Positions 1 to 7,810 of a DNA stretch of 39,821 nucleotides are shown here, one piece after another. Source of the DNA: Caenibacillus caldisaponilyticus (lineage in GTDB: Bacteria > Bacillota > Bacilli > Bacillales > Sporolactobacillaceae); assembly GCF_002003465.1 (NCBI RefSeq), contig NZ_BDDQ01000024.1, forward strand, positions 1 through 39,821, given 5' to 3'. The position numbers and the translations under genes were made by a program. The stretch's first letter is position 1, and each line of letters opens with the position of its first letter. Under the pieces are notes generated by a model, which was given only the letters and a program-made list of their open reading frames with translations, was not told the DNA's origin and did not search any database.

Positions 1-578
1 AAAGAAAGAGGCATACGTGGTATCGGATAACCATTTGAATCGAGAATTTCAAGCCAAAAGACCAAATGAGAAGTGGGTGACGGATATTACGTATCTTCAA
101 AGCAATGGCATCCGATTATATTTATCCGCCATTAAAGACTTATATAACAACGAGATTGTCGCTTATCAAATCAGTCATCGAAATGATGTTAGGCTCGTCA
201 TCGATACCGTGAAGTTAGCGATAAAACGAAAAAAAGATGTGTCTGGAATCCTTCTCCATAGTGACCAAGGATTTCAGTACACATCCAGACAATATCACGG
301 ACTACTTAAACAATACAATATAAGGGCTAGTATGTCTAGAAAAGGGAATTGTTTAGATAATGCTTGTATGGAAAACTTTTTTAGCCATTTAAAGACAGAA
401 TGTATCTATATGCATCAATTTAAAACAGCTGAAGAAATGAAGCAAGCCGTTATACAATATATAGAATTCTACAACAATGAACGGATCCAAACGAAATTAA
501 ACAGCTGTAGTCCTAGAGAATATCTGACTACAGCTGCTTAATAAGATCCTTTTTATTTACTGTCTACTTGACAGGGGT
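1..578 (+). mobile_element. 3' end of an IS3-family (IS150-group) insertion sequence
   Basis: The stretch carries the last part of an IS3-type transposase, then about 35 bases with a motif TGTCTACTTGACAGGGG typical of IS3 right ends. It is visibly more AT-rich than everything after about 600, which suggests recent acquisition. The left end and orfA lie outside the window. The exact right boundary, somewhere in 571-580, cannot be fixed without the other end. Confidence 0.75.
2..541 (+). CDS. IS3-family transposase OrfB, C-terminal part (5' end outside window)
   Basis: This is the integrase-core (DDE) half of an IS3-type transposase, which in the family is made as an OrfAB frameshift fusion and cuts and joins the element ends. 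Counting from the in-frame GTG at 17, the catalytic residues are D23 (WVTDITYL), D83 (LHSDQGFQY) and E119 (MENFFSHLK). The second Asp and the Glu are separated by 35 residues, the D,D(35)E hallmark. The C-terminus has the usual YNNERIQTKL...SPREY motif. The frame stays open to the window edge, so the GTG is not the true start. Base composition is AT-rich, unlike its neighbours. The part seen is intact; whether the whole transposase is intact cannot be judged. Confidence 0.9.
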   Translation, partial: KKEAYVVSDNHLNREFQAKRPNEKWVTDITYLQSNGIRLYLSAIKDLYNNEIVAYQISHRNDVRLVIDTVKLAIKRKKDVSGILLHSDQGFQYTSRQYHGLLKQYNIRASMSRKGNCLDNACMENFFSHLKTECIYMHQFKTAEEMKQAVIQYIEFYNNERIQTKLNSCSPREYLTTAA

Positions 579-581
579 AAG

Positions 582-740
582 TTCAAATCATCGGCTCCTT
601 TTTCATGGCTGGCGGAGCTTTTTTATCCGCCGTTCCTAAGACTTATCGGTTTGATCATTCCTTTTACCTTGGCCGGGCAGGGCGGGTCCGCAACCATCAA
701 GCAGCCCGGTTTACCCGCGCAGCAGGCGGAGACCGTTTAA
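582..740 (+). pseudogene. Truncated 3' remnant of an unknown membrane-protein gene
   Basis: Directly after the insertion-sequence end, one plus-strand frame stays open for 52 codons to TAA at 738-740. It reads like genuine protein: a Trp/Phe/Pro-rich stretch (APFSWLAELFYPPFLRLIG), then a hydrophobic segment (LIGLIIPFTLAG) and a polar tail. It has no start codon or ribosome-binding site, because the 5' part would lie beyond the insertion sequence. The last 30 bases overlap the 3' end of the convergent zosA gene. The best reading is a gene interrupted by the element. The family is not recognised, and chance openness in GC-rich DNA remains possible. Confidence 0.4.
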
Positions 741-2621
741 GATGACGAGCAGCGTGCTGCCTTCATGGCCGATCACCCCGAGCGTCATGGACAGATTCCC
801 GAGCAGGTTGTTGATGATCAATAGGATGATCATCCCGATCGCGAAGGCGATGTTTTGTTTGATGATGCGGTTCATTTTTTTCGAGAGCCGGATCAAGCGG
901 GCGATTTTGGACAAATCGTTTTTGACGAGCACGATGTCCGCCGTCTCCAGCGCGGCGTCCGTGCCGTTGCCCATGGCAATGCCGACGTTCGCCGCTGCGA
1001 GCGCGGGGGTATCATTGATGCCGTCCCCGATCATCGCGACGCTCTGATATTTGGCTTTGAGCTCCTTGATGCGCGTCGCTTTATCTTCGGGCAAGCATTC
1101 GCTGATGTATTGCGAGACCCCGGCTTCTTTGGCGACGGCGGCCGCCGTTTTTTCATTATCTCCGGTCAGCATGATCGTGCGGATGCCTTCACGATGAATT
1201 TCGGCCAGAGCTTCTTTCGCGTTCGGCCGCAAGGTGTCTTTCAAGACCATGCATCCGACGACTTTTTGGTCGATTTCGATGTAGACGGTCGTCCCGCCGT
1301 CGGTCCGGACTTCAGGAATCGTCTGCAGGCTTTTAGCGCCGGCTTCGTCGACGAAGCCCGGTTTGCCGATTTTAATCAAGGATTTGCCGACGGTGGCTTC
1401 GACGCCGTATCCCGGCACCGTGCGAACGTGTTCGACGGCCACGTCGTTCGGGAAGACGCCTTTTTCTTTGGCGTAGTCGACGATGGCTTCCGCGAGCGGA
1501 TGGGTCGATTGATGTTCGACGGCCGCGACGGTTTTGAGCACTTCCAAACCATTGGCATCCCCAGCGGTGACGTAGGCGATGACTTCGGGGCGGCCGTTCG
1601 TGATCGTTCCGGTTTTATCGAAAGCGATCGCTTTGACCGTGGCGATTTGCCCGAGATGGACGCCGCCTTTAATCAGCAAACCTTGGCGGGCGTCGTAAGC
1701 GATCGCCGACAATACGGCCGGCATCGTCGAGGCGACGAGGGCGCACGGCGAGGCGACGACGAGCAAGACCATCGCGCGATAGACGGTTTCGGTCCAGGAC
1801 CAGCCGAGGGCGAAGGGCGGGGCGATCAGCATGATGAAAACCGCGCCGATGACGGCTTGAACGTAACGGCTTTCCACTTTTTCGATCAACAGTTGGGACG
1901 GGACTTTTTCTTCTTGCGCCGTTTGGACGAGCTCGAGAATTTTGCTCAGAAGGGTTTCGGTGCTTTTCTTGGTCACCCGTACCAAGATGCTGCCGCTGAC
2001 GTTGACGGTTCCCGCCAACACCTTGCCGTCGGGACCGCGGAAAACCGCGATCGATTCGCCGGTGATCGCAGATTCGTTGATCGTCGTTTCCCCGCTGACA
2101 ATGACGCCGTCCGCCGGGATGCGTTCGCCCGGTTTGACGCGAATGAGGTCGCCGACGTTCAGCGCCTTGACGGAAACCATGCGTTCGCGATCGCCTTGGA
2201 CGAGGCGGGCCGTCTCCGGTTGCAAGGCCATGAGCTGGGTCAAGGCGCGGGCGTTGCGCTCGGTCGCGTAAGTCTCAAGCGCGCCGCTGAGCGCAAAGAT
2301 AAAGATGAGAACGGCGCCTTCGAGCCAGTGTCCGATGCAGGCCGCGCCGACGGCGGCGAGCACCATGAGCAATTCGACGTTCAGCGAGCGGTTTTTGATC
2401 GTGTCTTCGAACCCTTGTTTCGCCTTGGCGAAGCCGCCGATGAGATAGGCGGCGAGAAAGACTTCCCAAAGGGTTTCCCCGGACGCGCGTTCCGCGGTCC
2501 AACCGATTAAAATAAGCAGACCGCTTATGAGAGCCGCGAGCATTTCCCCGTGCTTCTTTAACGCATCACCCAACATCCATCGATTCGGCTGTTTGTTCGT
2601 CATCAAACTGATCTCATTCAT
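711..2621 (-). CDS. zosA: ZosA-type zinc-transporting P1B-ATPase
   Basis: This is a heavy-metal P-type ATPase. Visible motifs are the actuator TGES, the transmembrane metal-site motif SPC (VVASPCALVAS) in place of CPC, the phosphorylation site DKTGT, the HP locus (HQSTHPLAE) and the hinge GDGINDTPALA. There is no N-terminal CxxC metal-binding domain. B. subtilis ZosA, a Zn(II) importer of the PerR regulon, has the same SPC motif, similar length (about 636 residues here) and no such domain. The start is ATG at 2621, preceded by AAAAGGAGGGG. An earlier in-frame ATG at 2714 has no Shine-Dalgarno sequence. Two PerR-like boxes lie about 100 bases upstream. CadA-like export is the alternative reading, but the operators and missing metal-binding domain favour ZosA. 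Confidence 0.85.
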   Translation of the reverse strand: MNEISLMTNKQPNRWMLGDALKKHGEMLAALISGLLILIGWTAERASGETLWEVFLAAYLIGGFAKAKQGFEDTIKNRSLNVELLMVLAAVGAACIGHWLEGAVLIFIFALSGALETYATERNARALTQLMALQPETARLVQGDRERMVSVKALNVGDLIRVKPGERIPADGVIVSGETTINESAITGESIAVFRGPDGKVLAGTVNVSGSILVRVTKKSTETLLSKILELVQTAQEEKVPSQLLIEKVESRYVQAVIGAVFIMLIAPPFALGWSWTETVYRAMVLLVVASPCALVASTMPAVLSAIAYDARQGLLIKGGVHLGQIATVKAIAFDKTGTITNGRPEVIAYVTAGDANGLEVLKTVAAVEHQSTHPLAEAIVDYAKEKGVFPNDVAVEHVRTVPGYGVEATVGKSLIKIGKPGFVDEAGAKSLQTIPEVRTDGGTTVYIEIDQKVVGCMVLKDTLRPNAKEALAEIHREGIRTIMLTGDNEKTAAAVAKEAGVSQYISECLPEDKATRIKELKAKYQSVAMIGDGINDTPALAAANVGIAMGNGTDAALETADIVLVKNDLSKIARLIRLSKKMNRIIKQNIAFAIGMIILLIINNLLGNLSMTLGVIGHEGSTLLVILNGLRLLRG

Positions 2622-2724
2622 CCGCAGCCCCTCCTTTTCTAATTGAGAATGATATTCATCGTTAATTTTCCCATTAAGGCTTGATATTAAGGCGTTTTTC
2701 GGTTCTTTGGCCATTTCATCTAGA

Positions 2725-2739
2725 TTGTAATTATTATCA
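2725..2739. promoter_or_regulatory. PerR-like operator 1 upstream of zosA
   Basis: The 15-mer TTGTAATTATTATCA matches the Bacillus PerR box TTATAATNATTATAA at all but two defined positions. It is a 7-1-7 inverted repeat in an AT-rich island between GC-rich genes, where the zosA promoter should lie. B. subtilis zosA is repressed by PerR, and perR itself is at 38086 here. Confidence 0.65.
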
Positions 2740-2747
2740 CTTTTAAT

Positions 2748-2762
2748 TTATTGTTATTATAA
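2748..2762. promoter_or_regulatory. PerR-like operator 2 upstream of zosA
   Basis: TTATTGTTATTATAA again matches TTATAATNATTATAA with two mismatches. Its centre lies 23 bp from that of the first box, about two helical turns, so two dimers could bind the same face of the DNA. Both boxes fall in the only strongly AT-rich stretch upstream of zosA. Confidence 0.6.
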
Positions 2763-2868
2763 CATCGAAAAATTTTTTTGTGAAGGGAGGTGCACGGACA
2801 ACGGAAGAGGGGGGACGAAGGCGGAGACGAAAAACCGGACGGGCTGGAAAAGCACGGCGCCGAGGAAT

Positions 2869-2926
2869 TATAATGGAATAAGTAAGTTGTGTGCGTTGAA
2901 CTTGGCCGAAGAGCCGGCCTTTTTTC
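2869..2926 (+). terminator. Short promoter-terminator unit in the zosA-vanZ gap
   Basis: The 445-base gap 2763-3207 has no convincing gene. It contains a perfect TATAAT at 2869-2874 with only a weak -35, followed about 30 bases later by a hairpin GGCCG/CGGCC (2904-2908, 2915-2919) and a T-run. Transcription from that -10 would end after roughly 45 nucleotides. The hairpin may instead be a leftover terminator of a lost gene. A second inverted repeat, CTTCCCG/CGGGAAG (about 2948-2972), has no T-run. Confidence 0.4.
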
Positions 2927-3207
2927 TGAAAAAGGAAGCGGTTTGGCTTCCCGGCCTTCCGGTTCGGGAAGTCCCGAAAAAATAAATGTAGCTTTGACAC
3001 GTCCGTTTGCTTCAAAAAAGCGGTCCGGTTTTTTCGTGGCATATCGATGGCGCGGCCGGTTTTGCGGGCCGAACGAGGCGATTTGTTGCCCCCTTCGAAA
3101 GGCGGATGGCATCCTTGAATGGTCGCCTGATAGGGGACGTGCCGGGCCGGTCACGCCGCAACGGTTTTTCTCCCATTTGTCAAATCCTCGAAAGCGAGGC
3201 CTCTTTC

Positions 3208-3672
3208 ATGGACGACACGATGCTATTGATCAGAAAAAGATTCAAACGGTTTTGCGCGGGGCTTTTCTTCGCCTATTTTTCCATGCTGCTTTATATGACG
3301 TTATTTACATATAACTATTACGTTTACGGAAAATCGTTCAACTTAATCTTTTTTGGGAGTATTAAATTGATGGCGGAAAGCGGCGATCCGTGGTTGTTTA
3401 TTCGGAATGTGGTCGGCAACGTCGCCCTGTTTTTCCCGTTCGGTTTTTTCATCCCGGCTTTGTTCCGGCGCGTCCGCCCCTTTCACCGCTGCGCCTTGCT
3501 TTCCTTGGCGACGAGTTTGATCATCGAGGCTTGTCAATACGAATTCGCGGAAAGAATTTTTGATGTCGATGACATTCTATTGAACACCCTCGGGGCCATC
3601 ATCGGCTGGGCGGCGTTCAAGCTGCTTCATCACGTTTTCATTTGGGCGATGAACCGAAAAACCGCCCGATAA
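3208..3672 (+). CDS. VanZ-family membrane protein
   Basis: The gene encodes a protein of about 154 residues with four hydrophobic segments: near residues 10-35, a conserved RNVVGNVALFFPFGFFIPAL segment, one around LLSLATSLIIEACQY, and a C-terminal one (LNTLGAIIGWAAFKLLHH). The pattern NVxGNxxLFxPxG followed by SLxIExxQ and FDVDDxxxNTxGxxxG is the signature of the VanZ-like family. VanZ gives low-level teicoplanin resistance in enterococci, but most homologues have no assigned function. The ATG at 3208 is chosen because it starts the conserved part and follows a modest AAAGCGAGG; an in-frame ATG at 3220 is possible. The gene stands alone and converges on acyP, whose terminator overlaps its last codons. 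Confidence 0.85.
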   Translation: MDDTMLLIRKRFKRFCAGLFFAYFSMLLYMTLFTYNYYVYGKSFNLIFFGSIKLMAESGDPWLFIRNVVGNVALFFPFGFFIPALFRRVRPFHRCALLSLATSLIIEACQYEFAERIFDVDDILLNTLGAIIGWAAFKLLHHVFIWAMNRKTAR

Positions 3673-3684
3673 AAAAACGGGCGG
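3657..3684 (-). terminator. Rho-independent terminator of acyP
   Basis: Read on the minus strand, CCGCCCG and CGGGCGG (3678-3684 and 3662-3668) form a 7-bp stem followed by a short T-run. The hairpin overlaps the last codons of the convergent vanZ-like gene. Confidence 0.6.
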
Positions 3685-3748
3685 CGGGTTACCATGCGGG
3701 CATGGCGATCGATATGGAATAAAGGGGCCGAGCGAGCGGGACGGAGAA

Positions 3749-4024
3749 TCAGAGGCGGATTTCAAAGGCATCGAAGTGTTCGCCGGCGTCGGTCTCCTCG
3801 ACCGTCATCTCGGTCACTTTGGCAAACCGTGGGCCTTTCTTGACGGACTCAAGGAAGGCGTTGATATTTTTCTCATCGCCCGTGCACACGCATTCGACGG
3901 ATCCATCATCGAGGTTTTTGACCCAGCCTTTTATTCCGAGGCGGTCGGCTTCCCCTTTGGTGAAGTAGCGGAATCCGACGCCTTGCACGCGGCCTTTGAC
4001 GATGATGTGGCACGTTTTTTCCAT
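3749..4024 (-). CDS. acyP: Acylphosphatase
   Basis: This 91-residue protein is the usual size for acylphosphatase, a small cytoplasmic enzyme that hydrolyses carboxyl-phosphate bonds such as acetyl-phosphate or 1,3-bisphosphoglycerate. The two diagnostic motifs are present: GRVQGVGFR, whose last residue is catalytic Arg19, and GWVKNLDDGSVE with catalytic Asn37. The start is ATG 4024, preceded by GAGGAGGGAC; the longer upstream frame adds only non-conserved residues. It is monocistronic, with its own terminator on the minus strand. Confidence 0.95.
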   Translation of the reverse strand: MEKTCHIIVKGRVQGVGFRYFTKGEADRLGIKGWVKNLDDGSVECVCTGDEKNINAFLESVKKGPRFAKVTEMTVEETDAGEHFDAFEIRL

Positions 4025-4207
4025 AGAATCGTCCCTCCTCACATTTCCTGATATTGGACGCGCTTTATGCTCCTCACCTCTATTTTAAACCATTGAGCGC
4101 CTGCCGCCGACGACCTTCTTCACTCCGTCACAAGTTTGGCACGCTTTTTTCGGCTATGGATCATCCCGCCTTCATTTCCTTTCCTTTAGTCACCTCGTCC
4201 ATCCGGT

Positions 4208-4236
4208 AAAAAAGAAAAAACCCGCCGCTGCGGGGT
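4208..4236 (-). terminator. Terminator of the MFS-thioredoxin pair
   Basis: On the minus strand CCCGC-AGCG-GCGGG forms a compact GC stem followed by a long T-rich run (complement of 4208-4220), just after the stop codon at 4242. The rest of 4043-4207 shows no gene. Confidence 0.8.
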
Positions 4237-4241
4237 TGGGA

Positions 4242-4691
4242 TCATTCGTCGCCGATGACGCGCAAAAGGCGTTTTTCCAAAAGCCGCATGCCTTCGCCGC
4301 CCGCTTGATAATGGTGGAGGCGACCCTTCGCGTCAAATAGATAATAAGCGGGGACGTATTCATTGCCGAAGGCGTCGGCAAGGGCGTGGCGGTTGTCGAT
4401 GAAGATCGGTTGCGTGATGTGGTACTTCTCGCCGGCTTCCTTCACTTTTTCGACATCCAAATCTTGTTCCGAACGCGGCATGTGTACGGCGACGACGTTC
4501 AGCCTGTCTTTATATTTGTCGCGGAACTCGTTCACCTTCGGCATCACTTCTTTGCATATATGACAGCTCACCGACCAAAAATGGATCAGCGTCGGTTTAT
4601 CCCCTATGAGCCGGTCCTTGGTTGTCTCGCCGTTCAACCACATCGTCGCGCCGTTGAGTTCCGGCATGTTTTCACGCAAACGCAACATCAT
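4242..4691 (-). CDS. TlpA/ResA-like thioredoxin-fold protein
   Basis: The roughly 149-residue protein has the TlpA/AhpC-TSA fold: an N-terminal segment (MPELNGATMWLNGE), the redox motif HFWSVSCHICKEVMP with a CxxC pair, and the cis-Pro region (EYVPAYYLFDAKG). No signal peptide or transmembrane anchor is seen, so a cytoplasmic location is likely, unlike ResA. The ATG codons at 4691 and 4688 have only a G-run very close upstream, so the start is uncertain; another candidate is the ATG before PELNG. It lies 35 bases after the MFS gene on the same strand and is probably cotranscribed. It probably reduces disulfides or peroxides; the substrate is unknown. Confidence 0.8.
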   Translation of the reverse strand: MMLRLRENMPELNGATMWLNGETTKDRLIGDKPTLIHFWSVSCHICKEVMPKVNEFRDKYKDRLNVVAVHMPRSEQDLDVEKVKEAGEKYHITQPIFIDNRHALADAFGNEYVPAYYLFDAKGRLHHYQAGGEGMRLLEKRLLRVIGDE

Positions 4692-4726
4692 CCCCCCTGA
4701 TGGGTGAAATTGGAATGGACATTCGG

Positions 4727-5917
4727 TCAGCGCCCGTCGCGTCTCGGCTCGGCATGCCCAATCAGGCCTTGGAAGAAACAACCGAGAAAAGTGAGGAAAA
4801 GGGGCGCGGCGATCACGGCAAAGAACATTCCGCCGGAGAACCATTTGATGAAAAGGCCGCCGACGGACGGTCCGATCATGCTTCCGAAGCTGAACGCGGC
4901 GCCCGCCAAAATGTTTCCCACGGGCAGAAGCGCCTTCGGCAACAGGTCGCTGACAAACGTCATGCCCATGGAATAAAGGGAGCCGACGCACATGCCCGTG
5001 AATAAAAAGATCACCGCCAAGGCGACGGGCGAATGGGCGAGAAAAATGGCCGCGCTGAAGCCGACTGTCCCCAACAAGGTGACCGAAAGCAACACGTTTC
5101 GCCGGCCGATTCGGTCGCCGAGCGCGCCCAAGGGAATTTGGGTGATGAGGCTGCCGATGACAAACGCGGGCAGGATAAGCGAAATCGTGTTGACGCTGAA
5201 ACCGTTCCGCACGGCGAATACCGGAAAGTTGCCGTTTAGGGCCGCTTCGATGACGCCGTAGCTGAAGGTGGCGAAAAGCCCCGACCAAGCGAGCGCCAAA
5301 GCCTTTTGATAGCGGATGAATCCGGCAAAACGCCGTCCGGTCGCATCGTCATCGCCGGTGGGATAATCGTTTTTAAGCATGAGCGCTGCGAGGAAAAACA
5401 GCGCGCAGACGAGAGCCACGATCAAAAACGGCCAGATGACGCCAAAGCGGACCAAGCGCGTCAAAAGCGGGCCGGCGGCGAAGCCGAGCCCGTAGATAAG
5501 CCCGTAGATCGAAAGGTGCCTGCCTTTGCGGTCCGCGGGGGATGAAAACATGATCCAGACTTGGGCGCTGAAATGCAACATGTTGTCGCCGATGCCGATC
5601 AACAGCCGCAGCAGAAACCAAATCCAGTACGCGTGAAACGCCGGAAACAGAAGGAGGCAAGCCGCCGTCAGGAACAGACCGCAGGCGAGCACGGGGCGAT
5701 ACCCGAAGCGCCGCAGCGGTTTTTCCATAAAAGGAGAAACAAGGAGTATGCCGATATATAAGGCGCTGGCGTTGAACCCGTTTAAAGCGGCGGGCGTTCC
5801 GTCCTGTTCCAAAAGAATCGAGACCAACGGCAACAACATGCCCTGCGCAACCCCAGAGACGAAAACGCTGCCGATAAGGATGATCAATCTGTAGCGCGGT
5901 GAATGGATGTTTGGCAT
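4727..5917 (-). CDS. Major facilitator superfamily transporter
   Basis: This 396-residue protein has about twelve hydrophobic segments. The cytoplasmic loop motif GDRIGRRNVLL appears between segments 8 and 9, and a related loop (MEKPLRRFGYRP) between 2 and 3. The family contains proton-driven drug or metabolite exporters, and the substrate cannot be read from sequence. The start is ATG 5917, with CGGAG upstream. A good -10 TATAAT on the minus strand (5956-5961) overlaps a PerR-like inverted repeat, so peroxide or metal control is possible. A thioredoxin-fold gene follows in the same transcript, and the OsmC gene is divergent. Confidence 0.85.
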   Translation of the reverse strand: MPNIHSPRYRLIILIGSVFVSGVAQGMLLPLVSILLEQDGTPAALNGFNASALYIGILLVSPFMEKPLRRFGYRPVLACGLFLTAACLLLFPAFHAYWIWFLLRLLIGIGDNMLHFSAQVWIMFSSPADRKGRHLSIYGLIYGLGFAAGPLLTRLVRFGVIWPFLIVALVCALFFLAALMLKNDYPTGDDDATGRRFAGFIRYQKALALAWSGLFATFSYGVIEAALNGNFPVFAVRNGFSVNTISLILPAFVIGSLITQIPLGALGDRIGRRNVLLSVTLLGTVGFSAAIFLAHSPVALAVIFLFTGMCVGSLYSMGMTFVSDLLPKALLPVGNILAGAAFSFGSMIGPSVGGLFIKWFSGGMFFAVIAAPLFLTFLGCFFQGLIGHAEPRRDGR

Positions 5918-5947
5918 AAGATCGGCTCCGTCATGCGTTCGTTGAAA

Positions 5948-5962
5948 GTATTATCATTATAC
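5948..5962. promoter_or_regulatory. Candidate PerR-like box between the divergent MFS and osmC genes
   Basis: GTATTATCATTATAC is a 7-1-7 inverted repeat with a single arm mismatch and three departures from TTATAATNATTATAA. It covers the TATAAT of the minus-strand MFS promoter. It sits just upstream of a plus-strand promoter for osmC (CTGACA 5970-5975, 18-base spacer, TATGAT 5994-5999). The match is weaker than at zosA or perR, and its A/T richness could partly reflect promoter sequence. Confidence 0.4.
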
Positions 5963-6034
5963 CTTTTGCCTGACAAATCGTCATGATTTTCGCTATGATG
6001 AGAATGACTATGGAGTATGAAAGGATGGGTGTTC

Positions 6035-6415
6035 ATGGAATTGCGATTGCAAGGCGATGCCTACGAAACCGAGACGGCCTTCGGAACGTTGACGGTTTCG
6101 TCGGACGAACGGTTCGGTTTCCGTCCTTATCAGCTTATGGTCGCTTCCATTGCGGGGTGCAGCGGCACGGTCATGAAAAAGATTTTGGCGAAAAAACGGA
6201 TTCCGGTGGAATCGATTCGCATCAACGCGGAAGTGACGCGCAACAAAGAGAAGGCGGATCGAATCGAAGCGATCCATCTGACGTTTACGGTGAAGGCGGA
6301 CGGCTTGGACCATCGGCAAATGGACAAGATTATGGAGCTGACGCGGAAACATTGCTCCATGGTGCAATCGGTGCAAGACAGCATTCAAATCACGGAATCG
6401 TATGAACTGTTGTGA
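6035..6415 (+). CDS. OsmC/Ohr-family protein
   Basis: The 126-residue protein has the OsmC fold with both conserved redox cysteines: one in AGCSGTVMKKIL and one in RKHCSMVQSV. OsmC/Ohr proteins reduce organic hydroperoxides using a Cys pair; this short form resembles the YhfA-like subgroup, whose substrate is less certain. ATG 6035 is chosen over ATG 6017 because AAAGGATGGG lies at good distance before it and conservation begins there. A MATE gene follows after 45 bases on the same strand, so the two may share a message. It is divergent from the MFS-thioredoxin pair across a PerR-like box. Confidence 0.85.
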   Translation: MELRLQGDAYETETAFGTLTVSSDERFGFRPYQLMVASIAGCSGTVMKKILAKKRIPVESIRINAEVTRNKEKADRIEAIHLTFTVKADGLDHRQMDKIMELTRKHCSMVQSVQDSIQITESYELL

Positions 6416-6460
6416 CGAGCGGTTTCATGACGGCGGCCGTTGCGGAGGTGGTGAGGAGAG

Positions 6461-7810
6461 ATGGCGCGGCGGATGGATTTTACGACGGGAAACGTCGCGA
6501 AACAACTCGTGGCGTTCAGCGTTCCTATTTTTTTGGCCAATTTGCTGCAGACATCGTACCAATTCATCGACAGCCTTTGGGTCGGCAATCTGCTCGGGCG
6601 CGACGCGCTCGCCGCGCTTTCGATTTCTTCCCCGGTGATTTTTGCCACGCTTTCTTTCATCATCGGGATCAACAATGCGACCTTAACGGTATTATCGCAA
6701 AAGAAGGGCGCCGGTGATGAAGAAGGGCTGCGCGTCGTCCTGAACGATTTTGCATTTGTGCTGGGCGTGATGGCCGTGGCCTCCGGGGTGCTCGGCTTCG
6801 TCTTCAGCCGCCCTTTGCTCGCTCTGCTCGGCGCTCCGGAAGCCGTCATGCCGCTTTCGCTGCTTTATTTAAAAATCAATTTTACAGGCATCTTGTTTCT
6901 ATTCGGCTACAACTTCATCGGCACGGTTCTTCGGGCGCTCGGCGACAGCCGGACGCCGGTGCACTTTGTCTTTCTCGCCGTCGTGTTGAACGCGTTCGCC
7001 GCTCCATTCTTCATTCGGATCATGGGCCTCGGCATCGCGGGCGCCGGGCTGGCGACAGTCGCCGCGCAAGGGATCGCGTTTTTATACGGCCTGATTTATT
7101 CGATAAAAAAGGCGGGCGTGCCGTTTGAGGTTCCGCGCCCGCCGCGCCTTGACAATTTTAAGCTGCTTATGAAACTCGGCGTGCCTTCCGGGCTGCAAAT
7201 GTTGGCGATATCCGGGGGTTCCGCGGCGATTACGAGCGTTGCCGCCCGGTTCGGCGAAGACGTCTTGGCCGGGTACGGCGCCTCCGAACGGATCAACAAT
7301 TTAATCATGATTCCGATTCAGACGCTCGGCATCGCCATGACCAGCATGGCCGGACAGAACATGGGGCTGCGGCGGTTGGACCGCGTCGCCCAAATCGCCA
7401 GATACGGCTTGCTGTATAATTTCATCGTTTCGCTCGCCATCGGCGTGTTCGTTTATCTCTTCGCGCCCGTTTTGATCTGCTTGTTCAGCCGCGACGAAGC
7501 GGCGACGGATTTCGGTGTCGCTTATCTCAAAGGCGTCGCCCCGTTCTACGTATTTTTGGGCGTCAATTTTGTGTTGAACGGCGTCGTCCGGGCCGCGGGC
7601 GCGATGTTGCAAATTCTCGTTTTAAATCTGATCTCGTTCTGGATCTTGCGCTTTCCACTCTCTTATCTTTTCGGGGCGTTTTTTGGCCCGATCGGCATCG
7701 CGTACGGCATCGGGACGAGTTTTGTCATCAGCAGCGGATGTGCGGTCGGCTATTATATATGGGGGCGTTGGCGGAACCTCCGCCTGTTTGAAGAGACGAA
7801 AGCGCGGTAA
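6461..7810 (+). CDS. MATE-family multidrug/Na+ efflux transporter
   Basis: The 449-residue protein has twelve hydrophobic segments in two homologous halves, as in MATE antiporters such as NorM, which expel cationic drugs or metabolites in exchange for Na+ or H+. Typical sequences are the N-terminal region (GNVAKQLVAFSVPIFLANLL), the DSLWVGNLLGRDALAALS segment, the FIGTVLRALGDSRTP loop and its repeat VNFVLNGVVRAAG. The start is ATG 6461, after GGAGGTGGTGAGGAG. It probably forms a transcript with the OsmC gene. The substrate cannot be inferred. Confidence 0.92.
   Translation: MARRMDFTTGNVAKQLVAFSVPIFLANLLQTSYQFIDSLWVGNLLGRDALAALSISSPVIFATLSFIIGINNATLTVLSQKKGAGDEEGLRVVLNDFAFVLGVMAVASGVLGFVFSRPLLALLGAPEAVMPLSLLYLKINFTGILFLFGYNFIGTVLRALGDSRTPVHFVFLAVVLNAFAAPFFIRIMGLGIAGAGLATVAAQGIAFLYGLIYSIKKAGVPFEVPRPPRLDNFKLLMKLGVPSGLQMLAISGGSAAITSVAARFGEDVLAGYGASERINNLIMIPIQTLGIAMTSMAGQNMGLRRLDRVAQIARYGLLYNFIVSLAIGVFVYLFAPVLICLFSRDEAATDFGVAYLKGVAPFYVFLGVNFVLNGVVRAAGAMLQILVLNLISFWILRFPLSYLFGAFFGPIGIAYGIGTSFVISSGCAVGYYIWGRWRNLRLFEETKAR

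Noticed and set aside
855-2510. A 551-codon open frame on the plus strand opposite zosA
   Set aside because: It is rich in Arg, Asp, Phe and Gly, has no family motif or start signal, and mirrors the codons of the clear ATPase gene on the other strand.
2720-3314. Several overlapping frames of 60-145 codons on both strands in the zosA-vanZ gap
   Set aside because: Composition is low-complexity Arg/Pro/Ser, there is no ribosome-binding site, and the regulatory and terminator signals explain the stretch better.
4242-5288. A long frame suggesting a fusion between MFS sequence and the thioredoxin-fold protein
   Set aside because: The upstream part is an out-of-frame reading of the MFS gene. The real MFS gene ends at 4727 and the thioredoxin protein begins near 4691.
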